Assembly (NCBI GenBank): GCA_014872805.1
Contig: WKFN01000007.1
Coordinates: 1-64,000 of the forward strand
DNA: 64,000 bases
Direction: 5' to 3'
From: Opacimonas sp014872805
GTDB lineage: Bacteria > Pseudomonadota > Gammaproteobacteria > Enterobacterales > Alteromonadaceae
The position numbers and the translations under genes are program-made. The notes below the pieces were generated by a model. It made no database searches. It was not told the origin of the DNA and saw only the letters and a program-made list of their open reading frames with translations. Below, piece by piece: positions 27,443 through 36,443 of this stretch. Numbering within the stretch: the first letter of the stretch is position 1; every line of letters starts with the position of its first letter.

Positions 27443-29547
27443 CAAATCACTCCCAGAAGTGCAGCTATCGATGCAAACTGGAAGACATCGGATAAACCTT
27501 GACGCCATTTTTGAAACGCACTTGTTGAACGGTACGGCACATATACCGTATCCCCAGCTCTGAGTAATGGCAGTTTGGTCACATCGGCTGTTTGACTGAA
27601 CGCTAGCAAATCAAAGGTTTGTGCTTGGTTTTTACAACAAGAAAGATTAACAATAGTGATTTTTTCAATATAAGCATCGCCTTTGGTGCCCGCAGCTTGT
27701 GCTAATAAATCAATGACTGTCATATCGTCTGTAAACCGATACCGCCCAGGCTTATTGATGGCACCGAGGATACGTACCGTATTTTCACTTGGTTCATCAA
27801 TCCACAGACGCTCCTTCTCAGGAATATATATCGAATCACCGGTTTTGACCTCTGGTAAGATGTTTTCATCGCCAGTCTCAAAATACAGCGCCAAATTGAG
27901 TTTGCTGACCTTGCTGTAGGGTAAGTCGCGATGACTGACTCGAATGTTGTGTAAATCCGCTTTATCTGTCGGCCCATCAGCGGCTGCTAAAATATCTAAA
28001 AAATGCATATCATCTTCAAATTTATATCGTCCAGGTGCACCGACTTGACCAAAAATATAAATTGATTTTTCAGACGATTGCCTCACCCACTGCGACTTAT
28101 TATCTGTGGGATCGACAGGGAGATCGTGTACTCTCACAGTTGCCCCCGCATAAATCTTAGGCAATGCAGATTCTGATTGGCTTGTTTTGATAAAATGATC
28201 TAGATTGAAAACTGTGAAGGTCGTGCTACCATCAGGTTGGGGAGAAAGGACCTCTATAGTAGAGGTATCTGCACGTGATGTTGGCCCTCCGGTATGGGCT
28301 ATCAAATCGAGTAAAGACATTTCATCAGACCATTCAAATCGCCCAGGCTTGACGACTTCACCAATCACTCTTACCGCACGATTAGGGGTCACTTTTAACC
28401 AAGACTTTTCGTTGATATCGGTCTTTTCAGGGATGAAGATCGCATCGCCATTTTCGATCTCAGGCGGCAAAATATTATTTCCGCCTTCTGTAAAGGCAGT
28501 CAGATCGAATGGGATCACTTCACCATTGGCTTTGATGACACGAATTTGTCTTGATTCAGCATATCGAGTAGGGCCTCCTGCGTTTGCGAGGATATCCATA
28601 AATGTCGCATCCTCTTTACCTTCAAATGCACCGGGCTTTTTTACTTCACCCATGATGTATACCACGTTACCACCTGTTTTTATTTCTTCCACTTGGATCG
28701 GAATAAAAATGGTTGTACCTGGTTGAATATCCGGTAATAGCGATTCATCACCTGTTTCTAAATAGCGTTTCAAATTAAATAATTGAGGCTCACCATCTGC
28801 AATTAATCGGATTTGTTCCACGCCAGCATATCGAGTCACACCGCCTGCTCGCATTAATAGATCTATGATGCTTTTTCCAGGTCGGAAAGAGAAGCTGCCA
28901 GGACTTTTGACTTCACCAAATACTTTAATCGCAGTATTGTCTCGTGCAGCATCGCCTGAATCGGGTATTTTGGCTGGATCAAATTCCATCTCGACATTAC
29001 CAATAATTGGAGAGGCTGGTACGAACAATTCATCCATTGCACGTAAACGTGGCAGCTGAGATGTGTCTCCGGAATCTAGATAAGATTTGTAGTCAAAATA
29101 GATTTGCGTATCCAGTCTGCGAAGCTGCAATTTATTAATTTGTGCTCCGGAGCGCAGCCCTCCTGCATATTGTAACGCGGTTTGTATCGTTGCAGTTCTC
29201 GGTATGACGTATTCACCGGGTGCTTTGACATACCCACTGACAAAAATAAGCATTTGTTTTTTGGCGACAAATGCGTCTAACCCAGTCAAGTCACGATAAA
29301 CGTTTGCCAAAAACTCTGTAAGAAACAATGGTAGTTCTTCTTCATAGACCCCAGCAACCCTCACTCTACCTATTTCAGGTAGATGGATATCGCCATCTCG
29401 ATTAACCGTAAAAGGCACTGAAAATGCCTCTTCTCCAGGGATGGTGATCGTTAATTCGTCACCGGGTTGGATCAAGTATTCCTCCGCATAAGAGGAACAA
29501 CAAAAGAGGTAAAAGAGTCCTAAGCCCAAGCAACGTAAAAAATGCAT
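27442..29547 (-). CDS. sypC: polysaccharide export protein with six SLBB domains (SypC/Wza-like)
   Basis: Exported protein of about 701 residues. A signal peptide (about 1-21, ending SSYA) is followed by the Poly_export domain (about 22-95: YLIQPGDELTITIPGE and VNRDGDIHLPEIGRV) and then six SLBB repeats of about 85-100 residues, each opening with a G-x-V-x-x-PG-like segment (SGYVKAPGEY, FGEVKSPGSF, MGEVKKPGAF, IGEVVKPGRF, FGQVGAPGRY, LGAINKPGRY). Wza itself has fewer. No lipobox is seen. It should form the periplasmic/outer-membrane conduit for the polysaccharide. GAGGA lies six bases before the ATG at 29547, favouring it over the overlapping ATG at 29553. Confidence 0.88.
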   Translation of the reverse strand: MHFLRCLGLGLFYLFCCSSYAEEYLIQPGDELTITIPGEEAFSVPFTVNRDGDIHLPEIGRVRVAGVYEEELPLFLTEFLANVYRDLTGLDAFVAKKQMLIFVSGYVKAPGEYVIPRTATIQTALQYAGGLRSGAQINKLQLRRLDTQIYFDYKSYLDSGDTSQLPRLRAMDELFVPASPIIGNVEMEFDPAKIPDSGDAARDNTAIKVFGEVKSPGSFSFRPGKSIIDLLMRAGGVTRYAGVEQIRLIADGEPQLFNLKRYLETGDESLLPDIQPGTTIFIPIQVEEIKTGGNVVYIMGEVKKPGAFEGKEDATFMDILANAGGPTRYAESRQIRVIKANGEVIPFDLTAFTEGGNNILPPEIENGDAIFIPEKTDINEKSWLKVTPNRAVRVIGEVVKPGRFEWSDEMSLLDLIAHTGGPTSRADTSTIEVLSPQPDGSTTFTVFNLDHFIKTSQSESALPKIYAGATVRVHDLPVDPTDNKSQWVRQSSEKSIYIFGQVGAPGRYKFEDDMHFLDILAAADGPTDKADLHNIRVSHRDLPYSKVSKLNLALYFETGDENILPEVKTGDSIYIPEKERLWIDEPSENTVRILGAINKPGRYRFTDDMTVIDLLAQAAGTKGDAYIEKITIVNLSCCKNQAQTFDLLAFSQTADVTKLPLLRAGDTVYVPYRSTSAFQKWRQGLSDVFQFASIAALLGVI

Positions 29548-29549
29548 TA

Positions 29550-30389
29550 TCATTCCTCGTAAACGTTTGCCATTACTCGTCGATTTGTAAGATCGATGTG
29601 CTTTCCATCGCCATCAAATAACGGTTGCGATTCGCCTGCACTCTCCATTGTTAAACGCTCTCTTGCTACACCGAACGCTTCTAAATATCGTCCAACTTGC
29701 TCTGCTCGCGCCAAGCCCAGTGACTCATTGTCAATCACAGAGCCATACTTGTCAGTGTGCCCCGTCAATCTTACTTTTATGGATGGGTACTCTTTTAATA
29801 TCTCCGCGGCTCGAGCGAGACGGGCTACATATTTCAAATTGACCACGGCAGAATCAGTCGCAAATTGATTGTCCACATTGATTAAATCTAGAATATTTTG
29901 CATCGCTTGAGAGGTCGTAATATCTTTTATATGTTCATCTTTCTGAGTGTTTATATCAATGGCGTCAGAAGCGTTGGGGGGACTATCTAACTTATCTGAG
30001 GGAAGTTGGCATGTTTGTTTTTGAAGAACATAATCAAGCTGTCTTTCTAAACGATGCAAAAGGTGCCTCAATACAATCACATCGTTTGTTGCATCAAAAT
30101 GCAACTGTGCAAATATTTCTCGCGCCACTCTCTTTTCCAGCAACTGTGCTTCTTTGACAGTTGCTGGGAAACACCATTCGGCACCTTCTAAGATTAAGAC
30201 CGCGAGTTGTTGACGCAATAACTCAAATTCAAACTTAAGTCCATGTTCAGGACCCATTGGCTCATCGGTATAAAATGGATCAATTAAGTCAATATGATGT
30301 TCAGCAAAACCGCCTTTGCCATATTCGGGAAAGTTGGTACACCCTTGAAGCAAAACAAGAGACAAACAAACAGCAGTGATTTTACTCAA
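29550..30389 (-). CDS. sypB: OmpA-like peptidoglycan-binding lipoprotein (SypB-like)
   Basis: A 279-residue lipoprotein with lipobox LLQGC (Cys17), a helical N-terminal domain (about 50-130) and a C-terminal OmpA/MotB domain (about 165-279). The latter has VRLTGHTDKYGS, SLGLARAEQVGRYLEAFGV and DLTNRRV, the usual peptidoglycan-binding pattern. The start is a TTG at 30389 that overlaps the STAS gene by 8 bases, indicating translational coupling. Its role is likely to tie the export machinery to the cell wall. Position and type match sypB. Confidence 0.85.
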   Translation of the reverse strand: MSKITAVCLSLVLLQGCTNFPEYGKGGFAEHHIDLIDPFYTDEPMGPEHGLKFEFELLRQQLAVLILEGAEWCFPATVKEAQLLEKRVAREIFAQLHFDATNDVIVLRHLLHRLERQLDYVLQKQTCQLPSDKLDSPPNASDAIDINTQKDEHIKDITTSQAMQNILDLINVDNQFATDSAVVNLKYVARLARAAEILKEYPSIKVRLTGHTDKYGSVIDNESLGLARAEQVGRYLEAFGVARERLTMESAGESQPLFDGDGKHIDLTNRRVMANVYEE

Positions 30390-30735
30390 TGGACCAGCTC
30401 GCTAACGTCTCTAATGACTCGCCTTCATATGTTTCAACGGTAATAACTGTATCAATTCTTAAGAGTTTAATGAGTTCCAATGGTTGACTGTGCACGTCTG
30501 ACAATTTCATTTCGATTGAATGCTCTCGCATTTTTTTAAATAAAAAAACAATCAGGCCAATTCCGGAAGAATCGATAAAGGAAACATTTTTCAAGTTTAT
30601 GGTGATGGTTGAAAAATTTGGATTTTCAGAAAGCTGAACAAATTCAGGACGGATCTGTTCAGTGCTTTCTGCATCAAGTTCACCTGATATAACAAGACGA
30701 CATTGTTCATGTGTTTGTTCTTTTACGAAGTCCAT
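30382..30735 (-). CDS. sypA: STAS-domain anti-sigma-factor-antagonist-like protein (SypA-like)
   Basis: A single STAS domain of 117 residues. The phosphorylatable loop FIDSSGIG has Ser56 directly after Asp55, aligning with the phosphoserine of SpoIIAA and with the regulatory serine of V. fischeri SypA (residue 56 as I recall). In syp, unphosphorylated SypA promotes biofilm and SypE sets its phosphorylation. GGAG lies 5 bases before the ATG. It is the first gene of the minus-strand operon whose last gene is the SypE-like kinase/phosphatase. Confidence 0.9.
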   Translation of the reverse strand: MDFVKEQTHEQCRLVISGELDAESTEQIRPEFVQLSENPNFSTITINLKNVSFIDSSGIGLIVFLFKKMREHSIEMKLSDVHSQPLELIKLLRIDTVITVETYEGESLETLASWSIE

Positions 30736-30818
30736 GCTTTCTCCAAAGAAATAATTATATATGTCTATCGACCTCCATTACTCAGAATTTAGAAAATTAA
30801 CATGAATTATATGTTTGA

Positions 30819-31424
30819 TTATTGCGCCAAAGCTTTAGCAATGCGTGCCTTTTGCGCATCGTCTAATTTACCAGCTTGAATAAGCTCTATAATGGCATCT
30901 GCCAGATCCAGCTCGACCTCAGAGGTTTCGTATCGCGAAGATTCGACAGAAACCTTTTCGCCTTCTTTGTCAATTTCCACAACGATCATTTTGTGTTGCT
31001 TATTGACTTCAATTTCTTGCTCATTGCCATGTTCGTCAATGAACATAAATTCAACTTCTTTTTCGATGATGCCTTGAGAGTCCGTTAGCATATCTTTATC
31101 CGTTGGATAAGATACTTTGGTTAATACTGCCACTAGACGGTCCAATTCAGCTCCGGGTAAGTCACCAAAAGCACGACGAATTACTTCTTCAGTTAACTCT
31201 GTCCCTGGTGCTAATTTTACATGCAGTTCATTATCGCCATCCATGTATTTAATTTCAGTACCTTCTGCTTGTGGCATCTCATGAGGAGCAAATTTGGTGT
31301 CACCCGCCATGTGCCATGTTTTGACCATGACTTCTTTTTCAACTTCTTTTTTGTGCTCGTGCGCGGTTGCCTTAATCGAAAATAACGCTAACACGAGCAA
31401 ACCTAATAAAATTGATTGGTGCAT
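30819..31424 (-). CDS. secreted acidic hypothetical protein
   Basis: A 201-residue exported protein with a signal peptide (about 1-21, ending ATA) followed by a His/Glu/Lys-rich segment (HEHKKEVEKEV), a middle domain and an acidic C-terminus with a helical end (about 170-201). The sequence is highly charged and I do not recognise a domain. It begins one base after the elaA stop, with AGGAG inside the end of elaA, so both are co-transcribed. It is located downstream of the syp-like operon promoter but transcribed in the same direction from elaA. No function can be assigned. Confidence 0.65.
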   Translation of the reverse strand: MHQSILLGLLVLALFSIKATAHEHKKEVEKEVMVKTWHMAGDTKFAPHEMPQAEGTEIKYMDGDNELHVKLAPGTELTEEVIRRAFGDLPGAELDRLVAVLTKVSYPTDKDMLTDSQGIIEKEVEFMFIDEHGNEQEIEVNKQHKMIVVEIDKEGEKVSVESSRYETSEVELDLADAIIELIQAGKLDDAQKARIAKALAQ

Positions 31425-31425
31425 T

Positions 31426-31890
31426 TTATTCTCCTAGTAAAACCATATCGATGTGTTCAATGTCATCCTCTAGATAGACGTCGGAAATTGGTAAAAAGTT
31501 TAATTTTTGATAAAAATTTTGTAGATACACTTGCGCCCCGATCGTGATCCCCTGTCCAGGCCATTGTTGCTGGCATTGTGCAATCGCTTCTTGCATCAAG
31601 GTATATGCATAGCCTTTACCTCTGGCTTGTTCAGTCACTAACACTCGCCCGATACTCGGCGATTCATAACTTAATCCAGGGGGAAGACAGCGCGCATAAG
31701 CAACACAGTTCTCGTCTTGATATCCCAACAAATGGAATACTTCAGGGTGAGTATCTTTATCATCCAAATCCAGGTACGGACAGGTTTGTTCTACGACAAA
31801 GACTTCAGCGCGCATTTGTAGAACGCGGTACAGGATGTGATTATCAAGCTGATTGAAGGAAAAAAGCGAGAATTTGAGCATAGTCGGCAT
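31426..31890 (-). CDS. elaA: ElaA-type GNAT acetyltransferase
   Basis: A 154-residue GNAT-fold protein of the ElaA family. The family signature is clear: LQMRAEVFVVEQTCPYLDLDDKD near the N-terminus, then IGRVLVTEQARGKGYAYTLM (acetyl-CoA loop) and GAQVYLQNFYQKLNF. The substrate of E. coli ElaA is not established. It forms a two-gene operon with the secreted acidic protein downstream. Confidence 0.9.
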   Translation of the reverse strand: MPTMLKFSLFSFNQLDNHILYRVLQMRAEVFVVEQTCPYLDLDDKDTHPEVFHLLGYQDENCVAYARCLPPGLSYESPSIGRVLVTEQARGKGYAYTLMQEAIAQCQQQWPGQGITIGAQVYLQNFYQKLNFLPISDVYLEDDIEHIDMVLLGE

Positions 31891-31950
31891 TGTTAATTTT
31901 TGTTCTCAGTGTAACAATATCGGCATGCAAAGCAATGATAAAACACCATA

Positions 31951-32718
31951 ATGGATATACCAACACCCGATTTGGCTGGGAAGATTAGCCCTGAAGAATG
32001 GCAAATGCGTATCGACTTAGCAGCATGCTATAAATTACTCGTCCTACACCAATGGGACGATTTAATTTATACCCATGTAAGCGCAAAAGTCCCTGGGACG
32101 GAGCACTTTTTGATTAATCCTTTTGGCCTGACGTTTAGCGAAGTCAATGCTTCTAATTTGGTCAAAATCGATATCGATGGCAATATTATCCAAGAGGATT
32201 GTCCGTTTGCAATTAACCCTGCTGGATTTACCATTCACAGTGCGGTGCATGGGGCAAGAGATGACGCCACCTGTGTGATTCACATCCACCAAGACGATGC
32301 GATCGCGGTGGCCTCACAAAAAGACGGACTGCTGCCTTTGAGCCAATACGCAGCATTTGCACTCGCGTCAATGGCCTATCACGGTTATGAAGGGCTCGCG
32401 GTGGATGAAGGCGAATGTAAGCGCCTGCAAGAGGATTTGGGCGATGCTAATTTTATGCTGTTACCCAATCATGGTGCCTTAACCGTTGGACAAACGATTG
32501 GCGATGCCTTTATGCACATGTATGACTTAATCCGCGCCTGTCAGATTCAGCTCAAAATGCAACAATCTGGTGCTGAGCTTATCTACCTACCAGAACATAT
32601 CGTCCCTAACATTAAAGCCCAAGCGAATATCGTCCACACAGGCCAGACCGGTGGACAAAAAGCATGGCCAGCTATGTTGCGTCGAGTCAAGGCGGTTTTT
32701 CCCGACTTTGATCAATAA
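31951..32718 (+). CDS. class II aldolase/adducin-family protein
   Basis: A 255-residue protein of the class II aldolase/adducin family. Features are THVSAKVPGTEHFLINPFG near the N-terminus, the metal-binding HIHQ in the middle (canonical is HTHS/T) and NHGALTVGQTIGDAF. Members include zinc aldolases for sugar phosphates and sugar acids, and also epimerases and decarboxylases. It lies 22 bases before the enolase-superfamily gene, so both probably act in one sugar-acid pathway. The exact substrate is not visible. Confidence 0.8.
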   Translation: MDIPTPDLAGKISPEEWQMRIDLAACYKLLVLHQWDDLIYTHVSAKVPGTEHFLINPFGLTFSEVNASNLVKIDIDGNIIQEDCPFAINPAGFTIHSAVHGARDDATCVIHIHQDDAIAVASQKDGLLPLSQYAAFALASMAYHGYEGLAVDEGECKRLQEDLGDANFMLLPNHGALTVGQTIGDAFMHMYDLIRACQIQLKMQQSGAELIYLPEHIVPNIKAQANIVHTGQTGGQKAWPAMLRRVKAVFPDFDQ

Positions 32719-32740
32719 TTTACACATATAAGAGAACCCA

Positions 32741-33916
32741 ATGAACATTACCCACGTTGAAATATTCGATATTCACTGCCCTGACCGTCCACCTTGGAAC
32801 CCAATTTTTGTCCGTATTCATACCGATGAAGGCATTCATGGTGTGGGGGAAGCAGGTCTTGCTTATGACTGGGGGCACAGTGCAGCGGCAGCCATGATCA
32901 AAGAAATCGCAGAAGCGGTGCTGATTGGTTATGATCCATTTAAGACCGAGGCGTTATGGTCACGCATGCTACGCGAAAGCTTTTGGGGTTTAGGTGGCGG
33001 ACCTATTTTATACTCAGCCACGTCAGCCATTGACACGGCATTATGGGATATTAAAGGTAAGGCTTTAAATGTACCGGTCTATCAATTACTCGGCGGCAAG
33101 ACCAACGATAATTTACGCACCTATGCTTCGCAATTGCAATTTGATTGGGATAAAGAATGCACCAAACTCATTCACCCAGAAGAATATGCTGCCGCGGCTC
33201 GCAAAGCCATGGACGAGGGCTATGATGCCGTGAAAGTGGATCCGATTGTTTATGATGAACATGGCGAATCGAGCTTTGACCGCACCAAGCTGTTTACTCC
33301 TAAGCAAATGAAGCTATTTGGCGACCGTTTAAGAGCCATTCGCAGCGAAGTCGGTGATGATGTCGATATTATCTTTGAAGCGCACTCGCTGATGGGCTGT
33401 GCTTCAGCGATTCAAATGGGGGCTGTCATTGAAGAAGTCGGCTGCATGATGTTTGAAGAACCGGTGAATTACCTCAACTCTGCGGTACACAAGAAGGTTG
33501 CAGACAAGTTAACGGTCCCGATTGCCGGTGGTGAACGATTGTATCATCGCTGGGATGTGCGTCCATACTTTGAGGACCAAAGTATTGATGTACTGCAACC
33601 CGATGTGGGCTTGAGCGGTGGCTTTACTGAAGCGAAAAAAGTCTGTGATTACGCTGATACCTACGATATTCGCGTCCAAGCGCATGTGTGCGGTGGACCT
33701 GTGGCAACGGCAGCGGCGTTACAACTTGAGGCCGCGATCCCGAATTTCTTGATCCACGAGCACCACACCTATGCGATTAAGCAGTGGAACCGCGAGCTGT
33801 GTATTCAAGATTATCAGCCAGAAAATGGCTCATTTAAGGTGCCAGATTTACCGGGTATTGGCATTGAGCTCAATGATGATGTGGTGAAACGCTCTCCTCA
33901 TGTGACAGTGAAATAG
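32741..33916 (+). CDS. mandelate racemase/muconate lactonizing enzyme family, sugar-acid dehydratase
   Basis: Enolase-superfamily enzyme of 391 residues. Three acidic metal ligands lie at Glu213 (FEAHSLMG), Glu239 (FEEPV) and Glu265 (GGERLY); Lys165 (KVDP) and His315 (QAHVCGG) are the likely acid/base residues. The E-A-H arrangement with a seventh-strand His is that of the galactonate/mannonate dehydratase-like branch, which removes water from sugar acids. The first ligand is Glu rather than the more common Asp. Ribosome site AGAGA before the ATG. It is an operon partner of the class II aldolase gene; the exact sugar acid is unknown. Confidence 0.85.
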   Translation: MNITHVEIFDIHCPDRPPWNPIFVRIHTDEGIHGVGEAGLAYDWGHSAAAAMIKEIAEAVLIGYDPFKTEALWSRMLRESFWGLGGGPILYSATSAIDTALWDIKGKALNVPVYQLLGGKTNDNLRTYASQLQFDWDKECTKLIHPEEYAAAARKAMDEGYDAVKVDPIVYDEHGESSFDRTKLFTPKQMKLFGDRLRAIRSEVGDDVDIIFEAHSLMGCASAIQMGAVIEEVGCMMFEEPVNYLNSAVHKKVADKLTVPIAGGERLYHRWDVRPYFEDQSIDVLQPDVGLSGGFTEAKKVCDYADTYDIRVQAHVCGGPVATAAALQLEAAIPNFLIHEHHTYAIKQWNRELCIQDYQPENGSFKVPDLPGIGIELNDDVVKRSPHVTVK

Positions 33917-33941
33917 GCTCAATACCACTAAGCACATTAAG

Positions 33942-34748
33942 CTAAGTGTTGGCAAAATACCTGCGCTGTGCATTGTCATAAAACAACTCAGGTCTATCGG
34001 CATAGGCCTGAGTTAAATACGCCCAATATTCAATATAAGACATCCGCCAAGTCAATAAAGGATAGTTACTTGCTAGCATTACGCGATTTTCACCAAAACA
34101 CGTAATACAATGGTCAATCACTCGCAGGGCATCATCCCAAGCAAAATCTCTATCTTGCATTTCAAAACCAGAACACTTTACCATTAAGGAGGAAATTTTA
34201 GATAGCCAATAGATTCCTGCGCGCCACTGTTCTTGCTCAACCGCCGATAACACTGGATAGCCTGCATGATTGATGACCCATTGCCAGTCCGGGTTCGCTA
34301 GTAATAGTTCACATACTCGCGCAACCACCGCTTGATCGGCAACATCAAATTGCGCCTCAAATAAGTATCCATGTTGCGCCAATGTCTCTAGATTATCGAG
34401 TATTTGAGGGTTTCGCAGTAAATCTAGCGCATCATTGTCCAAAATATGTCGACCTCCTACGCAAAAAGTATGTTTTGCGTAATGCCGCAAGCTTTCGACG
34501 AATGAAGCAGTGGACAGTGTCAAATCAAGCGTTGCCACTGCCCGCATTGGTTTCGTTGCAACAGACTCGAGCCAGACCAGTTCTCGCCAAGGTTGATTAT
34601 TATCAAAGCCCGCCTCAACGTGCACATAAGCATCACACGTTATCGCTGAATCATCGACGTGCAAAGGTAAATTATTCGTGTTGTGTAGCCAGTGATAATC
34701 ACCTTGGTCTGTATCCCAAAGATGGATATGTGGGTCGATGAAGTTCAT
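33942..34748 (-). CDS. amidohydrolase-family lactonase (L-rhamnono/fucono-lactonase-like)
   Basis: A 268-residue TIM-barrel amidohydrolase (amidohydro_2). It opens with IDPHIHLWD, has HVEAGFDN, VINHAGYP and VMLASNYPLL, the pattern of sugar-acid lactonases such as L-fucono-1,5-lactonase and L-rhamnono-1,4-lactonase. It would open a lactone formed by a sugar dehydrogenase. The start overlaps the SDR gene end by 4 bases (ATGA) and the gene converges on the dehydratase operon. Confidence 0.82.
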   Translation of the reverse strand: MNFIDPHIHLWDTDQGDYHWLHNTNNLPLHVDDSAITCDAYVHVEAGFDNNQPWRELVWLESVATKPMRAVATLDLTLSTASFVESLRHYAKHTFCVGGRHILDNDALDLLRNPQILDNLETLAQHGYLFEAQFDVADQAVVARVCELLLANPDWQWVINHAGYPVLSAVEQEQWRAGIYWLSKISSLMVKCSGFEMQDRDFAWDDALRVIDHCITCFGENRVMLASNYPLLTWRMSYIEYWAYLTQAYADRPELFYDNAQRRYFANT

Positions 34749-35470
34749 CGCACAGTATATCCACCGTCCATCATTGCCAAAGAACCTGTGATAAAGCTCG
34801 CCTCGTCTGAAAGCAGAAATGCCGCATACCCGGCCACTTCTTCTGCGGTACCAAGTCGATTTAGGGGTTGCTCCGCAGCTTCTGCCCGATGCACCTCTGC
34901 AACATCGGCGCCACTGTGCGAACAGTACTTAGCAATGGCACTTTGGTACAGAGGCGTATCAATCGTGCCAGGACAAAGGGCATTGGCACGGATATTATAC
35001 GACGCATAATCAAGTGCAGTGGTTTTAACCAGCGAGGCTAAAGCGTGTTTGGATAAGTTATAGGCAAATGAATTGGATTTGGCGACAACGGCTTGGTCCG
35101 ATGCAACCGCTAATATTACGCCATCACGACGCGCTTTTAAACTGGGGAGTACTGCTTGCACTGCGGCGTAAGCCCCTTTGACATTCAGCGCAAATAAGTT
35201 ATCAAACGTGGCTTCAGCAGTATCTTCTATGTTGGCTGATAAATGAATCCCTGCGTTAGTCACTAATGCGTAGACACTATGTTTAGCACAAATATCAGTC
35301 ACGATTTGTTGTACTTGAGTAAAGCTACGCATATCGCACGTGTAATGATCACCAATGGCCGAAGGCTGGATATCCAAATTACACACGTGATAACCATCAT
35401 TGACAAACCGCTTGGCCATGGCCAAACCGATACCAGAGCTACCACCGGTTAAAATGATCGTGTTAGACAT
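34745..35470 (-). CDS. short-chain dehydrogenase/reductase
   Basis: Classical SDR of 241 residues: GGSSGIGLAMA (nucleotide-binding, residues 9-19), NAG, and a catalytic YNLSK, ending with the family tail SLAMMDGGYT. Homologues in this context oxidise sugars such as L-fucose or reduce/oxidise 2-keto-3-deoxy sugar acids. It is co-transcribed with the lactonase-like gene, which suggests that the SDR makes a lactone and the lactonase opens it. Cofactor preference is not certain; an Asp after strand 2 (NLDIQ) suggests NAD. Confidence 0.85.
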   Translation of the reverse strand: MSNTIILTGGSSGIGLAMAKRFVNDGYHVCNLDIQPSAIGDHYTCDMRSFTQVQQIVTDICAKHSVYALVTNAGIHLSANIEDTAEATFDNLFALNVKGAYAAVQAVLPSLKARRDGVILAVASDQAVVAKSNSFAYNLSKHALASLVKTTALDYASYNIRANALCPGTIDTPLYQSAIAKYCSHSGADVAEVHRAEAAEQPLNRLGTAEEVAGYAAFLLSDEASFITGSLAMMDGGYTVR

Positions 35471-35650
35471 GTTCGTTATTTTTTTAAAGTATGATGTCGT
35501 TAAAGATACTCCTAGAAGGCTTAAATGTTAAGCTTGATTTGGAATATAAAACAATCCTTTATTAATTATTTTATATCGGCGTCGAAATTAAAACGTTAAT
35601 CTTTTAACTTTCCTTGGTAAAATATCCAATCATTGTGTTTGAGGTGATGT

Positions 35651-36439
35651 ATGTGTCAATTAATGGGAATGTCGGCGAATGTGCCTACAGATGCTTGTTT
35701 TAGTTTTACAGGATTAGTCGAACGTGCAGGGCGTACCGATGTGCATAAAGATGGCTGGGGGATCACTTTCTATCGCGGCAAAGGCACACAAACCTTTCGC
35801 GATCTCACCGCCGGTTCCGATTGCGATGTAGCCGCCTTTCTAAAACAACAATCCATCAAAAGTGACATCGTCATTGGTCACATCCGTCAAGCTAATGATG
35901 GGGCATTAGTATTAGAAAACACCCATCCATTTAGCCGAGAACTATGGGGCGAAACATGGACATTTGCGCATAATGGTCAACTTGAAGAGATCTTTGACAA
36001 ATTGACTTTATCCAACCGCTATATCCCTGTGGGAACAACGGATAGTGAATTCATTTTTTGCTGGTTACTCGGCTGTATAGCCGAAAAATTTGGCGACCTG
36101 AAACCACAAAATGCTCGTATAATATGGGACTATGTATACGAATTATCACATACTCTGCATGCGAGTGGCGTGTGTAATTTTATGCTTTCTGACGGTCATA
36201 GTTTGGTGTCACATTGCTCAAACAATCTACATTGGATCACTCGTCGCGCACCATTTGGGCCTGCTTTGTTGAAAGATATTGCAGTGACCGTTGACTTTGC
36301 CGAAGAAACCACGCCTAATGACGTTGTGACAGTTTTAGCCACAGAACCCTTAACCACTAATGAAACATGGACTAAAATGCACCCCAAAGAAATGTTGGTT
36401 TGGGAAAATGGCGAAATTACTATTAAATACATTAAATAA
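35651..36439 (+). CDS. yafJ: class II glutamine amidotransferase YafJ
   Basis: A 262-residue Ntn-hydrolase of the YafJ family. Catalytic Cys2 follows Met1 (MCQLMGMSAN), and GHIRQA, THPFSREL and FAHNGQL are the glutaminase motifs. It should release ammonia from glutamine or a similar amide; E. coli YafJ function is not well known. It converges on rfaH with only 4 bases between stops. Confidence 0.9.
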   Translation: MCQLMGMSANVPTDACFSFTGLVERAGRTDVHKDGWGITFYRGKGTQTFRDLTAGSDCDVAAFLKQQSIKSDIVIGHIRQANDGALVLENTHPFSRELWGETWTFAHNGQLEEIFDKLTLSNRYIPVGTTDSEFIFCWLLGCIAEKFGDLKPQNARIIWDYVYELSHTLHASGVCNFMLSDGHSLVSHCSNNLHWITRRAPFGPALLKDIAVTVDFAEETTPNDVVTVLATEPLTTNETWTKMHPKEMLVWENGEITIKYIK

Positions 36440-36443
36440 ATAG

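Noticed and set aside
28205..28726. plus-strand frame of 173 codons antisense to the export protein gene
   Set aside because: Its repeated Pro/Gly/Ser pattern is the mirror of the SLBB repeats on the other strand; no ribosome site.
8486..30735. idea that the polysaccharide locus is a recently acquired island
   Set aside because: No integrase, transposase, tRNA-linked attachment site or direct repeat at its borders was found, and codon use was not obviously different by eye.
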